The notes beneath the pieces are model-generated. The model saw only the letters and a list, made by a program, of their open reading frames with translations. It was not told the DNA's origin and searched no databases. Positions 1 through 8,609 of a DNA stretch of 33,180 bases are shown one piece after another (positions within the stretch are counted from its first letter, which is position 1; the number at the start of each line of letters is the position of its first letter). The stretch spans positions 1-33,180 of the forward strand of contig JAUMXD010000005.1 of assembly GCA_030529305.1 (NCBI GenBank), in the 5' to 3' direction. The position numbers and the translations under genes are program-made. Source of the stretch: Allobrachymonas sp. GTDB taxonomy: Bacteria > Pseudomonadota > Gammaproteobacteria > Burkholderiales > Burkholderiaceae.

Positions 1-188
1 CGGCGGGTCACGGCTAGCGAGGAGCCGTCCTTCGGGTTGCGCCCGTCGCTGAAGATGCGAACGCCTGCCTTGATGATGGCTGTGGGCTCATTTTGATGAT
101 TGAGGCGAAGCATGGCCCAGCCCAGAGATGTCGTGCCCAAGTCCAGGGCCAGTCTGTAGCGGAGGGGGCTATTGCTTTGTTTTTTCAT
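1..188 (-). CDS. cas9: Cas9, N-terminal part (type II-C-like), cut by the window edge
   Basis: The reverse strand from the ATG at 188-186 reads 62 open codons to the window edge. The N-terminus carries the RuvC-I motif LALDLGTTSLGWAM at residues 13-26, with the expected catalytic aspartate at D16. It continues with GVRIFSDGRNPKDGSSLAV at residues 42-60, a segment typical of compact type II-C Cas9 proteins. Cas9 is the crRNA- and tracrRNA-guided endonuclease of type II CRISPR immunity, and this domain cuts the non-target strand. A tracrRNA candidate lies just upstream on the opposite strand, which independently supports the call. No good ribosome binding site is visible ahead of the ATG, and the leader is AT-rich. 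The remaining roughly 1,000 residues (HNH, PAM-interacting domain), cas1/cas2 and the repeat array are not in view, so completeness and subtype are inferred. Confidence 0.9.
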   Translation of the reverse strand, partial: MKKQSNSPLRYRLALDLGTTSLGWAMLRLNHQNEPTAIIKAGVRIFSDGRNPKDGSSLAVTR

Positions 189-305
189 GGTTTGAGATTG
201 TTTTATTTGGATACAAAAATTTCAAATTAATGCTGATGATAGCTTGTAATACACAATAAATAATGTTTATGCAGTTGAATGGTGGGTGTATGCGTCAGAT
301 ATGAG

Positions 306-311
306 TACAAT
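306..311 (+). promoter_or_regulatory. Candidate -10 box for the tracrRNA
   Basis: TACAAT matches the sigma-70 -10 consensus at five of six positions and would start a transcript near 317-319, just ahead of the anti-repeat. No good -35 box sits at 17 bases; a TTGAAT at 275-280 is too far for this -10 and would instead pair with a poor GATATG at 298-303. The start point is therefore approximate. Confidence 0.4.
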
Positions 312-420
312 ACGCGCACTCAGAACACTGGGAAATGAGCTCTGGCCGCTAACAAGTTGATTGCTTGAAAAAGCTAGATGCACCAAATGAAAGGCCCCGC
401 ATGCGGGGCCTTTGCTTTTT
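312..420 (+). ncRNA. tracrRNA candidate for the adjacent Cas9
   Basis: A transcript of about 100 nt is predicted here, divergent from cas9. Its 5' part (318-349) contains CACTGGGAAATGAG followed by a segment ending in GCTAACAAG. This parallels the Neisseria meningitidis tracrRNA anti-repeat (CACTGCGAAATGAG, then GCTACAATAAG) as I recall it. Next comes GCTT-GAAA-AAGC (363-374), a tetraloop stem in the place of the first nexus-like stem of type II-C tracrRNAs. The 3' end is a 24-base perfect palindrome (390-413) followed by TTTTT at 416-420. The anti-repeat predicts that the repeats of the off-window array contain CTCATTTCCCAGTG. tracrRNA pairs with pre-crRNA for RNase III processing and Cas9 loading. 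The identification rests on motif order and position; transcript ends are estimated. Confidence 0.78.
390..420 (+). terminator. Rho-independent terminator of the tracrRNA
   Basis: AAAGGCCCCGCA and TGCGGGGCCTTT form a perfect 12-base inverted repeat with no spacer (390-413), followed by GC and five T residues. As RNA the central bases form the loop. It fits the 3' end of the tracrRNA. Confidence 0.85.
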
Positions 421-516
421 GGGTGCTTAAAAGGGTTGACTGGCGTGATGGATGCCAAGGGCGCGGGCGCTTTTGTTTTTTATTTGTAAACCATCACATC
501 AGTATTTATCGCAACC

Positions 517-1740
517 TCACTTGCGCAAAGCCCTCAGCAGCTTTTGCCCGCCGCGGCCGTTCACAGGCATGTTCAGCCGCGCTTGTTCGGTGCGGATGGC
601 AGCACGGGTTTTGGCGCCGATCAGGCCGTCGGGCTGGCCGATGTCGTGACCGCGTGCGAGCAGCAGGGTTTGCAGTTCGCGGTTTTCGGCGCGTGACAGG
701 CCCGGGTCATCCGTCGGCCAGGGCGTGGCAAAGCCCACATGCTGACTGCTGTTAACGATCAAGTTCGACAGGTGGGCAATGGCCAGCGCATAGTTTTCGC
801 TGGCGTTGTAGCTGTAAAAGGTATCGAAGTTTTTGCCGACGAGAAAAGCCGGGCCGCGTGGGCCAGCGGGTAGCAGCAGTCCTAAGCTCGCGGGGCTGTG
901 GGGTAAAGGCTGGCCGTTGGGCAGGGTCACGCCTTGTGCTGCCCAGGCGTCCACACTGCGGCGTTTGCGGCGGCCGGCTTGACTGGCGTCAAAGCCTGCG
1001 GGCAGCTTCACTTCGTAGCCCCAGGGTTGGCCCGCCACATAGCCTGCCTTGCGCAAAAAGTTGGCGGTGGAGGCGAGTGCATCGGGCACGTTGTCGATCA
1101 AATCGCGCCGGCCGTCGCCGTCAAAATCCACTGCGGTGCGCAAAAAGGTGCTGGGCATGAATTGGGTTTGGCCAAAGGCGCCGGCCCACGATCCCTTGAG
1201 CTTGTCGGCGCTGATGCTGCCTTCTTGCACGATGCGCAAGGCGCTGGCAAATTCGGTGCGGAAGTAGGCTTGCCGCCGCCCAAAGCACGAAAGTGTGCCC
1301 AGCGATTGCAGCAGCGGCCGCCCGCCGGTGATGCGGCCGAAATTGCTTTCCACCCCCCACACGCCCAGTACCACGGCGGGCTCCACGCCATAACGTTGCT
1401 GGATGCGGCGCAACACGGGCTGCCATTGCTGGTAGGCTGCGCGCCCGTCGGCTACGCGCTCTTGATCGACGAGCACAGCCAGGTAATCCCACGCGGGCAG
1501 GCTGAATTCGGGTTGCTTGTTCAACAGCGGCAGCACGCTGGCGTCGGGTGTCAATCCGGCTACATGCTGCTGCCAGGTGTGATCGCTGATGTGGTTGAAG
1601 GCCGCGCTGCTGCGCAGCTGGGCCAGGCATTGGGCAAAGGCGGTGGGGTCGGCACTGGGTGCGGCTTCTTGCGCGAGGCTGGCGGTGGCTGTTGCCGCAC
1701 ACAGGCAGGCCAGGGCGGTGGATCGGATGGAAAAACGCAT
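517..1740 (-). CDS. Lytic murein transglycosylase, MltB type, with C-terminal peptidoglycan-binding domain
   Basis: The 407-residue protein cleaves the MurNAc-GlcNAc bond of peptidoglycan with formation of 1,6-anhydro-MurNAc, in the periplasm. Residues 1-24 form a signal peptide that ends in an Ala-Gln cleavage region; no lipobox cysteine follows, so it is predicted soluble rather than lipid-anchored. The catalytic domain (about 32-335) has the GVWGVESNFGRITGG motif with the catalytic glutamate at E131, then the family motif AGAFGQTQFMPS. Residues about 345-405 form a PG_binding_1 domain ending in GLIGAKTRAAIR. The length and domain order match the family of lytic murein transglycosylases described as MltB_2. 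No strong ribosome binding site precedes the ATG. It stands alone, facing the CRISPR locus with its 3' end. Confidence 0.9.
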   Translation of the reverse strand: MRFSIRSTALACLCAATATASLAQEAAPSADPTAFAQCLAQLRSSAAFNHISDHTWQQHVAGLTPDASVLPLLNKQPEFSLPAWDYLAVLVDQERVADGRAAYQQWQPVLRRIQQRYGVEPAVVLGVWGVESNFGRITGGRPLLQSLGTLSCFGRRQAYFRTEFASALRIVQEGSISADKLKGSWAGAFGQTQFMPSTFLRTAVDFDGDGRRDLIDNVPDALASTANFLRKAGYVAGQPWGYEVKLPAGFDASQAGRRKRRSVDAWAAQGVTLPNGQPLPHSPASLGLLLPAGPRGPAFLVGKNFDTFYSYNASENYALAIAHLSNLIVNSSQHVGFATPWPTDDPGLSRAENRELQTLLLARGHDIGQPDGLIGAKTRAAIRTEQARLNMPVNGRGGQKLLRALRK

Positions 1741-1918
1741 GGCAAAACTCGAGTGAAAAAGAATACGAAATGGGCGTGGTAGTAGCTAGATGAACGATTG
1801 GATGACAGGTGCTGTGAGTGCAGCTTGTGGTCGATCAATGGGCGGCTAGCTGCATCAGATTACGCTTCGCAAACGGCTGCCAGTCTGGCTTCTGCCTGCA
1901 TCTATTTTCAATCGCTGT

Positions 1919-1948
1919 AAGCCAAATCCAGCTAACCAGATTTGGCTT
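1919..1948. repeat. Perfect inverted repeat, hairpin
   Basis: AAGCCAAATC and GATTTGGCTT form a perfect 10-base stem around the 10-base loop CAGCTAACCA. Only TTTC follows on the plus strand, so terminator function is doubtful. It lies in the gap between the transglycosylase and the methyltransferase remnant, and may mark an old junction. Confidence 0.5.
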
Positions 1949-1972
1949 TCAAACCGCACGCACCCAGCAAAG

Positions 1973-2122
1973 ATGCCGCTATCTTCTCAGAAGTCTGCGC
2001 AGTGGCGGGCGCTGCTCGAAGGCATCGGCTTTGCTTGCGAGGTGTACCCCATGAACGCGGGCACCCCCTTTGCCAGCATGATGCTGCGCGCGAAGAAGCG
2101 TCCGCAGCTGTCTCAGTCATAA
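1973..2122 (+). pseudogene. Truncated C-terminal remnant of a class I methyltransferase
   Basis: The frame encodes 49 residues. Its middle part, WRALLEGIGFACEVYPM, followed by NAGTPFASMMLRAKK, resembles the last strand-turn-strand of SAM-dependent methyltransferases, where a GTPFAN-like segment precedes the final beta strand. No SAM-binding part, ribosome binding site or promoter is visible upstream. The frame stays open for some codons before the ATG but that part does not look like protein. I read it as the 3' end of a gene whose front has been deleted. The family link is from memory of the motif; a short independent protein is the alternative. Confidence 0.4.
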
Positions 2123-2186
2123 GGGGGGCGCCAGCAGCAGACGCTTGCTGGGGGCGATGCAATTGGGTGCGGTTGCCACCGCAGCT

Positions 2187-3110
2187 TCAATGCAAAGTCA
2201 GCGCCACGCAGGTGGCAAATGCTGTCAAACCGATCCAATGGTTGTGCTTGAAAGCGGTGAAGCAGGCTGCACGTTCGCGTGTGCGAATCAGCCACAGGTG
2301 CCAGGCCACTTGCGCCAGCGCAGCCAGCAGCCCTAACGCCCAGACGGCGCGGGCCAAAGGGCTGGGGGGCGCAGCCAGCCAAAGCAGGCCCCACCAAATG
2401 CCCACGTACAGCGCGTAGCAGATGGCCACGGCGGCCACGTCCCAGCGGCCAAAGGCAATGGCCGAGGTTTTGATGCCGATTCTCAAATCATCGTCGCGAT
2501 CGACCATGGCGTATTCGGTGTCGTACGCCAGCACCCAAAACAGATTGCCCAGCAGCAACCACAGGGCTTGAGCAGGCACGCGCTCTTGCACGGCGGCGTA
2601 GGCCATCGGTATGCCCCAGCTGAAGGCCAAGCCCAGCACCGCTTGCGGAATGGAGACAAAGCGCTTGGCGTAGGGGTAGGCTACGCTGATGAGCAGAGCC
2701 GGAAACGCATACAGCACGGTAATCCGATTGGTGGTGAGCACCAGCAAGAATGCGACAAAAGCCAAGGCTGCGCCTACGGCCAGTGCCTCTTTCACGCTGA
2801 TGCGGCCACTGGTGATAGGGCGGTTGGCGGTGCGTTTGACGTAGCGGTCAAACTCGCGGTCGGCCACGTCGTTGATGCAGCAGCCCGCGCTGCGCATGAG
2901 GATGGTGCCCAGCGTAAACACAGCCAGCAAATGCCAGCTCGGAAAGCCACCTGCTGCCAGCCACAGCGCGGCCAGCGTGGGCCACAGCAGCAAGAGCCAA
3001 CCGGCGGGCCTGTCCCAACGGATCAGGTCCAGATACAGGCGCAGGCGGGGCAAGAAGGATGAGCGATGCGGCCAATGATGGGGTGTGCGGGCGGCAGACA
3101 TGGCGGGCAT
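2187..3110 (-). CDS. ubiA: 4-hydroxybenzoate octaprenyltransferase
   Basis: UbiA attaches the polyprenyl chain to 4-hydroxybenzoate in ubiquinone synthesis, in the cytoplasmic membrane. The 307-residue protein has both aspartate-rich prenyl-diphosphate/Mg motifs: NDVADREFD at residues 80-88 and [13 protein letters not shown] at 196-208. Around eight to nine hydrophobic segments fill the remainder (for example 39-54, 61-72, 111-126, 132-146, 185-195 and the C-terminal third). A start a few codons downstream (M4) is possible because the first 20 residues are polar and poorly conserved in the family. The gene stands alone, divergent from the holin-like gene. The prenyl donor may come from the same isoprenoid pool fed by ispA and dxs further along this window. 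Confidence 0.95.
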   Translation of the reverse strand: MPAMSAARTPHHWPHRSSFLPRLRLYLDLIRWDRPAGWLLLLWPTLAALWLAAGGFPSWHLLAVFTLGTILMRSAGCCINDVADREFDRYVKRTANRPITSGRISVKEALAVGAALAFVAFLLVLTTNRITVLYAFPALLISVAYPYAKRFVSIPQAVLGLAFSWGIPMAYAAVQERVPAQALWLLLGNLFWVLAYDTEYAMVDRDDDLRIGIKTSAIAFGRWDVAAVAICYALYVGIWWGLLWLAAPPSPLARAVWALGLLAALAQVAWHLWLIRTRERAACFTAFKHNHWIGLTAFATCVALTLH

Positions 3111-3447
3111 TGTAGAAGGGGCTGGGCAAGAGACGGATCAACCGCCGTGCGGCTCCAAAACCCGATCAGCCATCGTTCATCAAGGAGCCAGTTTTATATC
3201 TGCCAGCGTATTGAATTTTGCAAAATGCAGCCCAATTGACGAGTGGTTGGCGGTTGATTGAGCAGGGCTGCAAAATGGTGTTGCAGGCGCATGTTGGCGC
3301 GACACAAGCGGTGCCCTCGCTGCCAGTTGTTCGGGTAGAGTGAATAAAACGCGCGGGTGCTGGCAGCCATGAAATGGTTTGCGGTATGTGTGCTGTTCAA
3401 CTCTCGCTAAAACCCGATCCATCAACAAAAAAGGAGTAAACATTGCC
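3111..3447. other. Intergenic region between ubiA and the holin-like gene
   Basis: A gap of 337 bases between divergent genes. Short open frames occur on the minus strand but show no family signature, start signal or conserved motif. I see no RNA gene. The plus-strand end holds the ribosome binding site AAGGAG (3431-3436) of the next gene. Confidence 0.6.
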
Positions 3448-3798
3448 ATGATGCAAATGTTGGTCAAGTGGAGTTTGTCGGCCGTGGCCTTGATGTTTCT
3501 GGCGTATTTGCTGCCGGGCATCGTGGTCAAGAGTTTTGGCTCAGCCTTGGTGGCGGCGGCCGTCATCGGTTTGCTTAACAGTTTGGTGCGGCCGGTGCTG
3601 ATCGTGCTGACTTTGCCCGTTACGGTCATTACATTGGGGCTGTTTTTGCTGGTCATCAACGCCTGGATGTTCTGGCTGGCGGGCAGCATCTTGTCGGGCT
3701 TTGTGGTCAACAGCTTTTGGTGGGCCTTGGCCGGCGCCATCATCTATTCCTTCTTGAGCATGCTGATCGATTCGGCCATGCAGCAACTTTTTCGCTGA
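3448..3798 (+). CDS. Phage-holin-like family small membrane protein
   Basis: The 116-residue protein is almost entirely hydrophobic, with four predicted transmembrane helices at roughly residues 6-23, 29-48, 54-77 and 85-110. The pattern NSLVRPVLIVLTLPVTVITLG is typical of the Phage_holin_4_2 family (PF04020), which despite its name is mostly made of chromosomal bacterial membrane proteins of unknown role. The start is set at the ATG preceded by AAGGAG with an 11-base spacing; a second ATG follows at once. No lysin or phage gene is nearby, so a lytic role is not supported. A terminator follows directly. Confidence 0.85.
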   Translation: MMQMLVKWSLSAVALMFLAYLLPGIVVKSFGSALVAAAVIGLLNSLVRPVLIVLTLPVTVITLGLFLLVINAWMFWLAGSILSGFVVNSFWWALAGAIIYSFLSMLIDSAMQQLFR

Positions 3799-3824
3799 TA
3801 ACGCACTGCACTTTGTGTAGCATG

Positions 3825-3856
3825 CGGGGCCTGCCATTGCGGGCCCCGTATTTTTT
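3825..3856 (+). terminator. Rho-independent terminator after the holin-like gene
   Basis: CGGGGC (3825-3830) pairs with GCCCCG (3843-3848), with further partial pairing inside, followed by TA and six T residues (3851-3856). It separates the membrane protein gene from recO, whose start lies 15 bases on. Confidence 0.8.
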
Positions 3857-3870
3857 CGATTGGCCACCCC

Positions 3871-4629
3871 ATGAAGCGCATCACCCACGAGCCAGCCTAT
3901 GTGCTGCACAGTTACGACTGGAGCGAAAGCAGCCTGATTCTGGAAGTGCTCACGCGCCATCATGGCCGCACGGCGCTGGTGGCCAAAGGGGCCAAGCGGC
4001 CCAGCTCGGGCTTTCGGCCCGTGCTGCTGCCCTTGCAGCCCCTGCACTTGAACTACGCGGGCGATGCGGAAATCCGTACCCTCAAAAGCGCAGAGTGGAT
4101 GGGCGGGCACGTCATGCCCTCGGGCGACGCCTTGCTGGCGGGCTACTACATCAACGAACTGATGATTCGTTTGCTGGCGCGCGATGACCCGCACCCCGCC
4201 TTGTTTGATGCCTATGCCGCCACCGTGGCCTGGCTGGCTACGCACGCCGGGCAGGGCGAAAACCTGCAAGCCGTGCTGCGCGCTTTTGAACTGGTGCTGC
4301 TGCGCGAGGCGGGCCTGCTGCCCGCGCTGGACGTGCAGACCCTGAGCTACCAACCCCTGCAAGCCGATGCAGCCTATGCGCTCACGCCTGAAAGCGGCTT
4401 GCTGGTCGCGCCTGCCACACAAGCGCGCACTTTGAGCGGCCAGCACTGGCTGGCCCTGCAAGCCGCCATGGACGATGCCGCGCCTTTGCGCGCGCTGCTG
4501 TCGTTGTGCCTGGCTCAGCGCGAGGTGGCCTTGGCCCTCAAGCCCCAGCTGCGTGAACTGCTGTATTACCATTGCGGCGTTGCGCGCCTGCGTACGCGGC
4601 AATTGCTGGTGGATTTGCACAATCTGTGA
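3871..4629 (+). CDS. recO: DNA repair protein RecO
   Basis: RecO helps load RecA on SSB-coated single-stranded DNA in the RecFOR pathway and anneals complementary strands. The 252-residue product has the N-terminal OB-fold opening (residues 8-80: [20 protein letters not shown], then the [11 protein letters not shown] segment), followed by the helical C-terminal domain with [18 protein letters not shown] near residues 92-109. The length fits the family. It starts 15 bases after the preceding terminator's T-run, so the promoter must overlap or lie upstream of that terminator. It heads the recO-pdxJ-acpS order known from many proteobacteria, here with an enzyme gene inserted before acpS. Confidence 0.95.
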   Translation: MKRITHEPAYVLHSYDWSESSLILEVLTRHHGRTALVAKGAKRPSSGFRPVLLPLQPLHLNYAGDAEIRTLKSAEWMGGHVMPSGDALLAGYYINELMIRLLARDDPHPALFDAYAATVAWLATHAGQGENLQAVLRAFELVLLREAGLLPALDVQTLSYQPLQADAAYALTPESGLLVAPATQARTLSGQHWLALQAAMDDAAPLRALLSLCLAQREVALALKPQLRELLYYHCGVARLRTRQLLVDLHNL

Positions 4630-4881
4630 GGTTTGCTGCTGTGGCTGATGCTGCAGATTGCGCATCAGGCCGATGCGTGCTGCCGTGTCTAAATCTTTGA
4701 CGCAAGGCGAAAAACACCGCGGCCAAGACCAGCGTTTGGCGCGATGCGAATGCCTCGTTCCATCTGGCTGTTGCCGATGATTCAACAAGCCCCAAAGAGC
4801 CTCATGCCTTGTGTCGTTACCCCTTATTTCCCAGTGGCATGTTTGAACATGCGCTTTTGATCTGAACTGAAAAACTTTGCC
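4630..4881. other. Gap between recO and pdxJ
   Basis: A gap of 252 bases, longer than usual for an operon pair. No gene, hairpin or clear promoter was recognised. Short frames on the minus strand have no family signature. Confidence 0.5.
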
Positions 4882-5709
4882 ATGCAGCCCATGCCATCTG
4901 ATTCGCCTCATTCGTCTGATGCTTTGCGCACCCCTTGGCGTACCCATTTGTCGGTCAACGTCAACAAAGTGGCCCTGGTGCGCAACACGCGCCACATCGG
5001 CATTCCCAGCGTCACGCGGGCGGCCACGCTGTGCCTACAAGCCGGGGCCGATGGCATCACCGTGCACCCCCGGCCAGACGAGCGCCACATCCGCGCGCAT
5101 GACGTATATGAACTGGCCGCCTTGATGCAAGGTTGGCCCGGGCGTGAATACAACATCGAAGGCAACCCGCTGCAAAACCTGATGGGCTTTGTGCGCGAAC
5201 TGGCCGCCCGCCACATGCCGCCGCAGCAAGCCACCTTTGTGCCCGATAGTGAAGACCAATTCACCAGCGACCACGGTTTTGATTTGACCGACGCTGCCAC
5301 CCGCCAACGCCTCCAACCCCTGATTGATGAATGCCATGCACTGGGCGTGCGCGTGAGCCTCTTCATGGACCCACTGCCCGAGCAAATGCCCTTGGCGCGC
5401 GCGCTGGGCGCTGATCGCGTGGAGTTGTATACCGAACCCTATGCCGCCGCTTGGGCCAGTGGCGATACGGCCCGCATCAAAATGGAGCTGGCCCGCTATG
5501 CCACTGCAGCCCAAGCCGCGCAGGCTGCGGGCTTGCAAGTCAACGCCGGGCACGATTTGAATCAAGACAATCTGCCTACTTTTTTGCAAGCCGTGCCGGG
5601 TGTGGCAGAAGTGTCCATCGGCCACGCTTTCATGGCCGATGCGCTGGAGGCGGGTTACGCCGACACCGTGCGCAACTATTTGGCGTGCATGGCGGGCGCT
5701 GGGCTGTAA
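4882..5709 (+). CDS. pdxJ: Pyridoxine 5'-phosphate synthase
   Basis: PdxJ condenses 1-deoxy-D-xylulose 5-phosphate with 3-amino-2-oxopropyl phosphate to pyridoxine 5'-phosphate, the last ring-forming step of vitamin B6 synthesis. Its DXP comes from Dxs, also encoded in this window. Residues expected at the active site are visible: H62 in ITVHPRPDERHIR, E93 in YNIEGNP and H224 in VNAGHDLN. The N-terminal core SVNVNKVALVRNTRH differs from the enteric VNVDHVATLRQARG form and matches the type I associate with Comamonadaceae and Bacteroidetes. The 275-residue length includes about 20 extra N-terminal residues; M1 or M4 could be the true start and neither has a strong ribosome binding site. Confidence 0.94.
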   Translation: MQPMPSDSPHSSDALRTPWRTHLSVNVNKVALVRNTRHIGIPSVTRAATLCLQAGADGITVHPRPDERHIRAHDVYELAALMQGWPGREYNIEGNPLQNLMGFVRELAARHMPPQQATFVPDSEDQFTSDHGFDLTDAATRQRLQPLIDECHALGVRVSLFMDPLPEQMPLARALGADRVELYTEPYAAAWASGDTARIKMELARYATAAQAAQAAGLQVNAGHDLNQDNLPTFLQAVPGVAEVSIGHAFMADALEAGYADTVRNYLACMAGAGL

Positions 5710-5777
5710 TCCATGCCTGAAATTCTTGCCATGCCAAATCCATACCCAACTGCTGACCCCGTGATTCACCAATAAAA

Positions 5778-8609
5778 ATGCTTGCCAAAAAACGCGCGCT
5801 CACCACCAACGAATTGCGCAAACGCCTCACCGCCTTTGCCCACCAATGGGCTGCTGCGGCCCGCGAAGAGGCCGACGAAAAACTCTTCACCGCCGACTTC
5901 TTGCGCTGTTTCGATATTGAGCCGCACCAGTACCTGCGCGAATACGCCGTCAAAAAGCAGGATGGCAGCACGGGCTACATGGATGGCTTCATTCCCGGCA
6001 AACTCATCATCGAAGGCAAAAGCCTGGGCAAAGACCTGAAAAAAGCCTGCCAGCAGGCCGAAAGCTACCGTTGGGCTTGCCCGCAACACCAGCAGCCGCG
6101 CTACGTGCTGCTGCACGACTTTGGCCGCTTTGCCCTGTTCGATCTGGGGCAAGACAGCCAGCACAGCTGCACCCTGGCCGATTTGCCCCGGCATGCCGAC
6201 TGGTTCCGCTTTCTCATCGATGACGCGCCCCCCGTCATCACCGAAGAAACCGAAGCCGACCGCCGCGCCGCCGAGCAAATGGCCGAACTGCACGAGGCCC
6301 TGTTGCGCAGCCGCTTTGCCGGGCGCGATCTGGAAATCTTCCTCACCCGCCTGCTGTTTTGCCTGTTTGCAGACGACACCGAAATTTTTGGCGACAACGG
6401 GGTTTTCCGTCGCCTGGTCGAAGCCACCCGTGCAGACGGCAAAGACCTTGGCCCGCAACTGGCTGAATTGTTCGAGGTGCTCAACACCCCCGAGGGCGAG
6501 CGTAGCCTCCACCTCGACGAAGACCTGGCTGCCTTTGCCTACGTCAACGGCCAACTGTTTGCCGAGCGCACGCGCATCCCCGCGTTTGACAGCGCCTTGC
6601 GCCAGCTTTTGCTGCAATGCGTGCAGCTGGACTGGTCGGCCATCTCGCCCGCCATCTTTGGCGCCATGTTCCAGGGCGTGCTGGAGCAGCACCAGCCCGA
6701 CCAGAGTCGCACCGCCAGCCGCCGCGAGCTGGGCGCGCACTACACCTCGGAGCGCAACATCCTGCGCGCCATCAACCCCCTGTTCATGGACGATCTGCGC
6801 GCTGAACTGGCCGCCGCCAGAAACAGCAAGACCAGGCTGCAGGCCCTTTACGACAAGCTGCCCGCCATTCGCGTGCTTGACCCCGCCTGCGGCTGCGGCA
6901 ACTTCCTCGTGATTGCCTACCGCGAACTGCGGCGGCTGGAAATGGACGTGATCGAGCGCCTGTTTGGCTGGGGCCGCCAGATTGGCGGCACCGACCGCGT
7001 GGACAACCTGAGCCGCGTGCGCGTCAACCAGTTCCACGGCATCGAAATCGACCCCAGCGCCGCCCACATTGCCCAGGTGGCCATGTGGATCACCGACCAT
7101 CAAATGAACCAGGAAGCCGCCGCCCGCTTTGGCACCACCCGGCCCAGCATCCCGCTCACCCACAGCGCCGCCATTCACGAGGGCAACGCCCTGCGCACCG
7201 ATTGGGCTGCCGTGCTGCCGCCTGCGCAATGCAGCTTTGTGGTGGGCAATCCGCCGTTTGTGGGCGCCAAATACCAAAGCACCGGGCAGCGCGCTGATGC
7301 GGCCCATGTCATGCACGGCATTCCCAACAGCGGCCTGCTGGACTATGTGGCCTGCTGGCACGTCAAAGCGGCGGGCTACATGCAGGCCAACCCCGCCATG
7401 CGCACGGCGCTGGTTTCCACCAACAGCATCTGCCAGGGCGAACAGGTGGGCGTGCTGTGGCCACACATGCTGGCCCAGGGCCTGCACCTGCAATTTGCCC
7501 ACCGCACCTTTCAGTGGAGCAACGAAGGCCGCGGCGTGGCCGCCGTGCATTGCATCATCGTGGGCTACGGCAGCCAGCCAGCGGCGCAGCCCGTCATTTA
7601 CGACTACAGCGCCAACATCAAGGCCGCCGAAGGCCAGCGCCTGCCCGTCAAGCGGATCAACCCCTATCTGGTCGATGCGCCCGACGTGCTGCTTGCCCGC
7701 CGCAGCAAGCCCTTGTGCGATGTGCCGGAAATCAGCTTTGGCAATCAACCCATTGATGGCGGGCACTTGATCTTGCAGCCCTCAGAAGCCAAAGAATTAA
7801 AGCGCCGTTACCCTGGTCTGAGGCCTTATGTCCGGCGCTTTCTGGGCGCGGATGAGTTCATCAATGGTGAAGACCGATATTGCTTGTGGCTCAAAGATGC
7901 GCCACCGGATTTGTTGCGTGAAATTCCTGAAGTGAAAGAGCGCTTGGCACAAGTTAAAGCATTTCGTCTGAGCAGTTCACGCAAAGCCACCAACGAACTG
8001 GCGGCGACTCCCGCACAGTTCGCTTTTGTTTCGCACCAAGAAACTTGCCATTTGGTTGTTCCCAGCGTTTCGTCTGAGCGCAGGCATTTCATACCTATTG
8101 GTTTTTTGGGGCCAAACGAGATTGTTAGTAATTTATGCTTGGCTGCATACGATGTTGACCAATATCACTTCGGCATGCTGTGCAGCACCATGCACAACGC
8201 CTGGATGCGCACGGTGGCAGGGCGTTTGAAAAGTGATTACCGTTATTCCGCCAAGATTGTTTACAACAACTATCCTTGGCCGCAGCAAGCTACGGATAAG
8301 CAGCGCATGGCCATAGCAGCGGCAGCGCAAAGTGTGCTTGATGCCCGCGCCTTGTATCCCGGCGCTACGCTGGCCGATTTGTATGACCCGTTGACCATGC
8401 CCGCCGAATTGGCAAAGGCCCATGCCGCGCTCGACAAAGCCGTGGACGCCGCTTACAGCTACAAGGGCGGCAAAGACGATGCCAGCCGCGTGGCTTTCTT
8501 GTTCAAGCTGTACCAGCAACTGGGCGCACCAACGGACGTGCCAGCAACAGCGCCCAGGCGCCGTGCGCGGGCCGCATCGCCAGCGCCGCAAGGGGGCGGC
8601 CGCGCATGA
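5778..8609 (+). CDS. MmeI-type (type IIL) restriction-modification enzyme
   Basis: A single 943-residue chain appears to carry nuclease, methyltransferase and target recognition. The N-terminal nuclease shows D69, nine residues, then E79-G-K81, the PD-(D/E)XK spacing of MmeI (D70, E80, K82). A helical linker spans about 160-315. Methyltransferase motif X ([10 protein letters not shown]) is at 319-328, motif I (DPACGCGNF) at 368-376 and the catalytic NPPF at 491-494, typical of N6-adenine methylation. The target-recognition domain is expected at about 650-850. Such enzymes methylate one strand of an asymmetric site for self protection and cut about 20 bases away. The gene sits between pdxJ (68-base gap) and acpS, whose ATG overlaps its TGA by four bases. 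All visible catalytic residues are intact. The recognition sequence cannot be read from here. Confidence 0.9.
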   Translation: MLAKKRALTTNELRKRLTAFAHQWAAAAREEADEKLFTADFLRCFDIEPHQYLREYAVKKQDGSTGYMDGFIPGKLIIEGKSLGKDLKKACQQAESYRWACPQHQQPRYVLLHDFGRFALFDLGQDSQHSCTLADLPRHADWFRFLIDDAPPVITEETEADRRAAEQMAELHEALLRSRFAGRDLEIFLTRLLFCLFADDTEIFGDNGVFRRLVEATRADGKDLGPQLAELFEVLNTPEGERSLHLDEDLAAFAYVNGQLFAERTRIPAFDSALRQLLLQCVQLDWSAISPAIFGAMFQGVLEQHQPDQSRTASRRELGAHYTSERNILRAINPLFMDDLRAELAAARNSKTRLQALYDKLPAIRVLDPACGCGNFLVIAYRELRRLEMDVIERLFGWGRQIGGTDRVDNLSRVRVNQFHGIEIDPSAAHIAQVAMWITDHQMNQEAAARFGTTRPSIPLTHSAAIHEGNALRTDWAAVLPPAQCSFVVGNPPFVGAKYQSTGQRADAAHVMHGIPNSGLLDYVACWHVKAAGYMQANPAMRTALVSTNSICQGEQVGVLWPHMLAQGLHLQFAHRTFQWSNEGRGVAAVHCIIVGYGSQPAAQPVIYDYSANIKAAEGQRLPVKRINPYLVDAPDVLLARRSKPLCDVPEISFGNQPIDGGHLILQPSEAKELKRRYPGLRPYVRRFLGADEFINGEDRYCLWLKDAPPDLLREIPEVKERLAQVKAFRLSSSRKATNELAATPAQFAFVSHQETCHLVVPSVSSERRHFIPIGFLGPNEIVSNLCLAAYDVDQYHFGMLCSTMHNAWMRTVAGRLKSDYRYSAKIVYNNYPWPQQATDKQRMAIAAAAQSVLDARALYPGATLADLYDPLTMPAELAKAHAALDKAVDAAYSYKGGKDDASRVAFLFKLYQQLGAPTDVPATAPRRRARAASPAPQGGGRA

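Noticed and set aside
1..188. Cas9-related nuclease IscB instead of Cas9
   Set aside because: The adjacent tracrRNA-like gene and the GVRIFSDGRNP segment fit Cas9; an omega-RNA-like element was not seen. The rest of the gene would settle it.
3194..3400. 68-codon minus-strand frame between ubiA and the holin-like gene
   Set aside because: It reads somewhat like protein but has no start signal, family motif or context; left as intergenic.
3448..3798. Phage origin for the holin-like gene
   Set aside because: The family is mostly chromosomal; no lysin, integrase or structural phage gene is nearby.
4630..4881. Possible transposase remnant between recO and pdxJ
   Set aside because: Translations in all minus-strand frames were compared with remembered IS4/IS5 C-termini without a convincing match.
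3541..4995. 484-codon open frame on the minus strand across the holin-like gene, recO and the start of pdxJ
   Set aside because: It is Gln/His-rich, antisense to recO with its clear family motifs, and spans two or more genes. High GC commonly creates such frames.
5766..7766. 666-codon minus-strand frame opposite the restriction-modification gene
   Set aside because: Gly/Ala/His-rich shadow with no motif; the plus strand carries intact nuclease and methyltransferase motifs.
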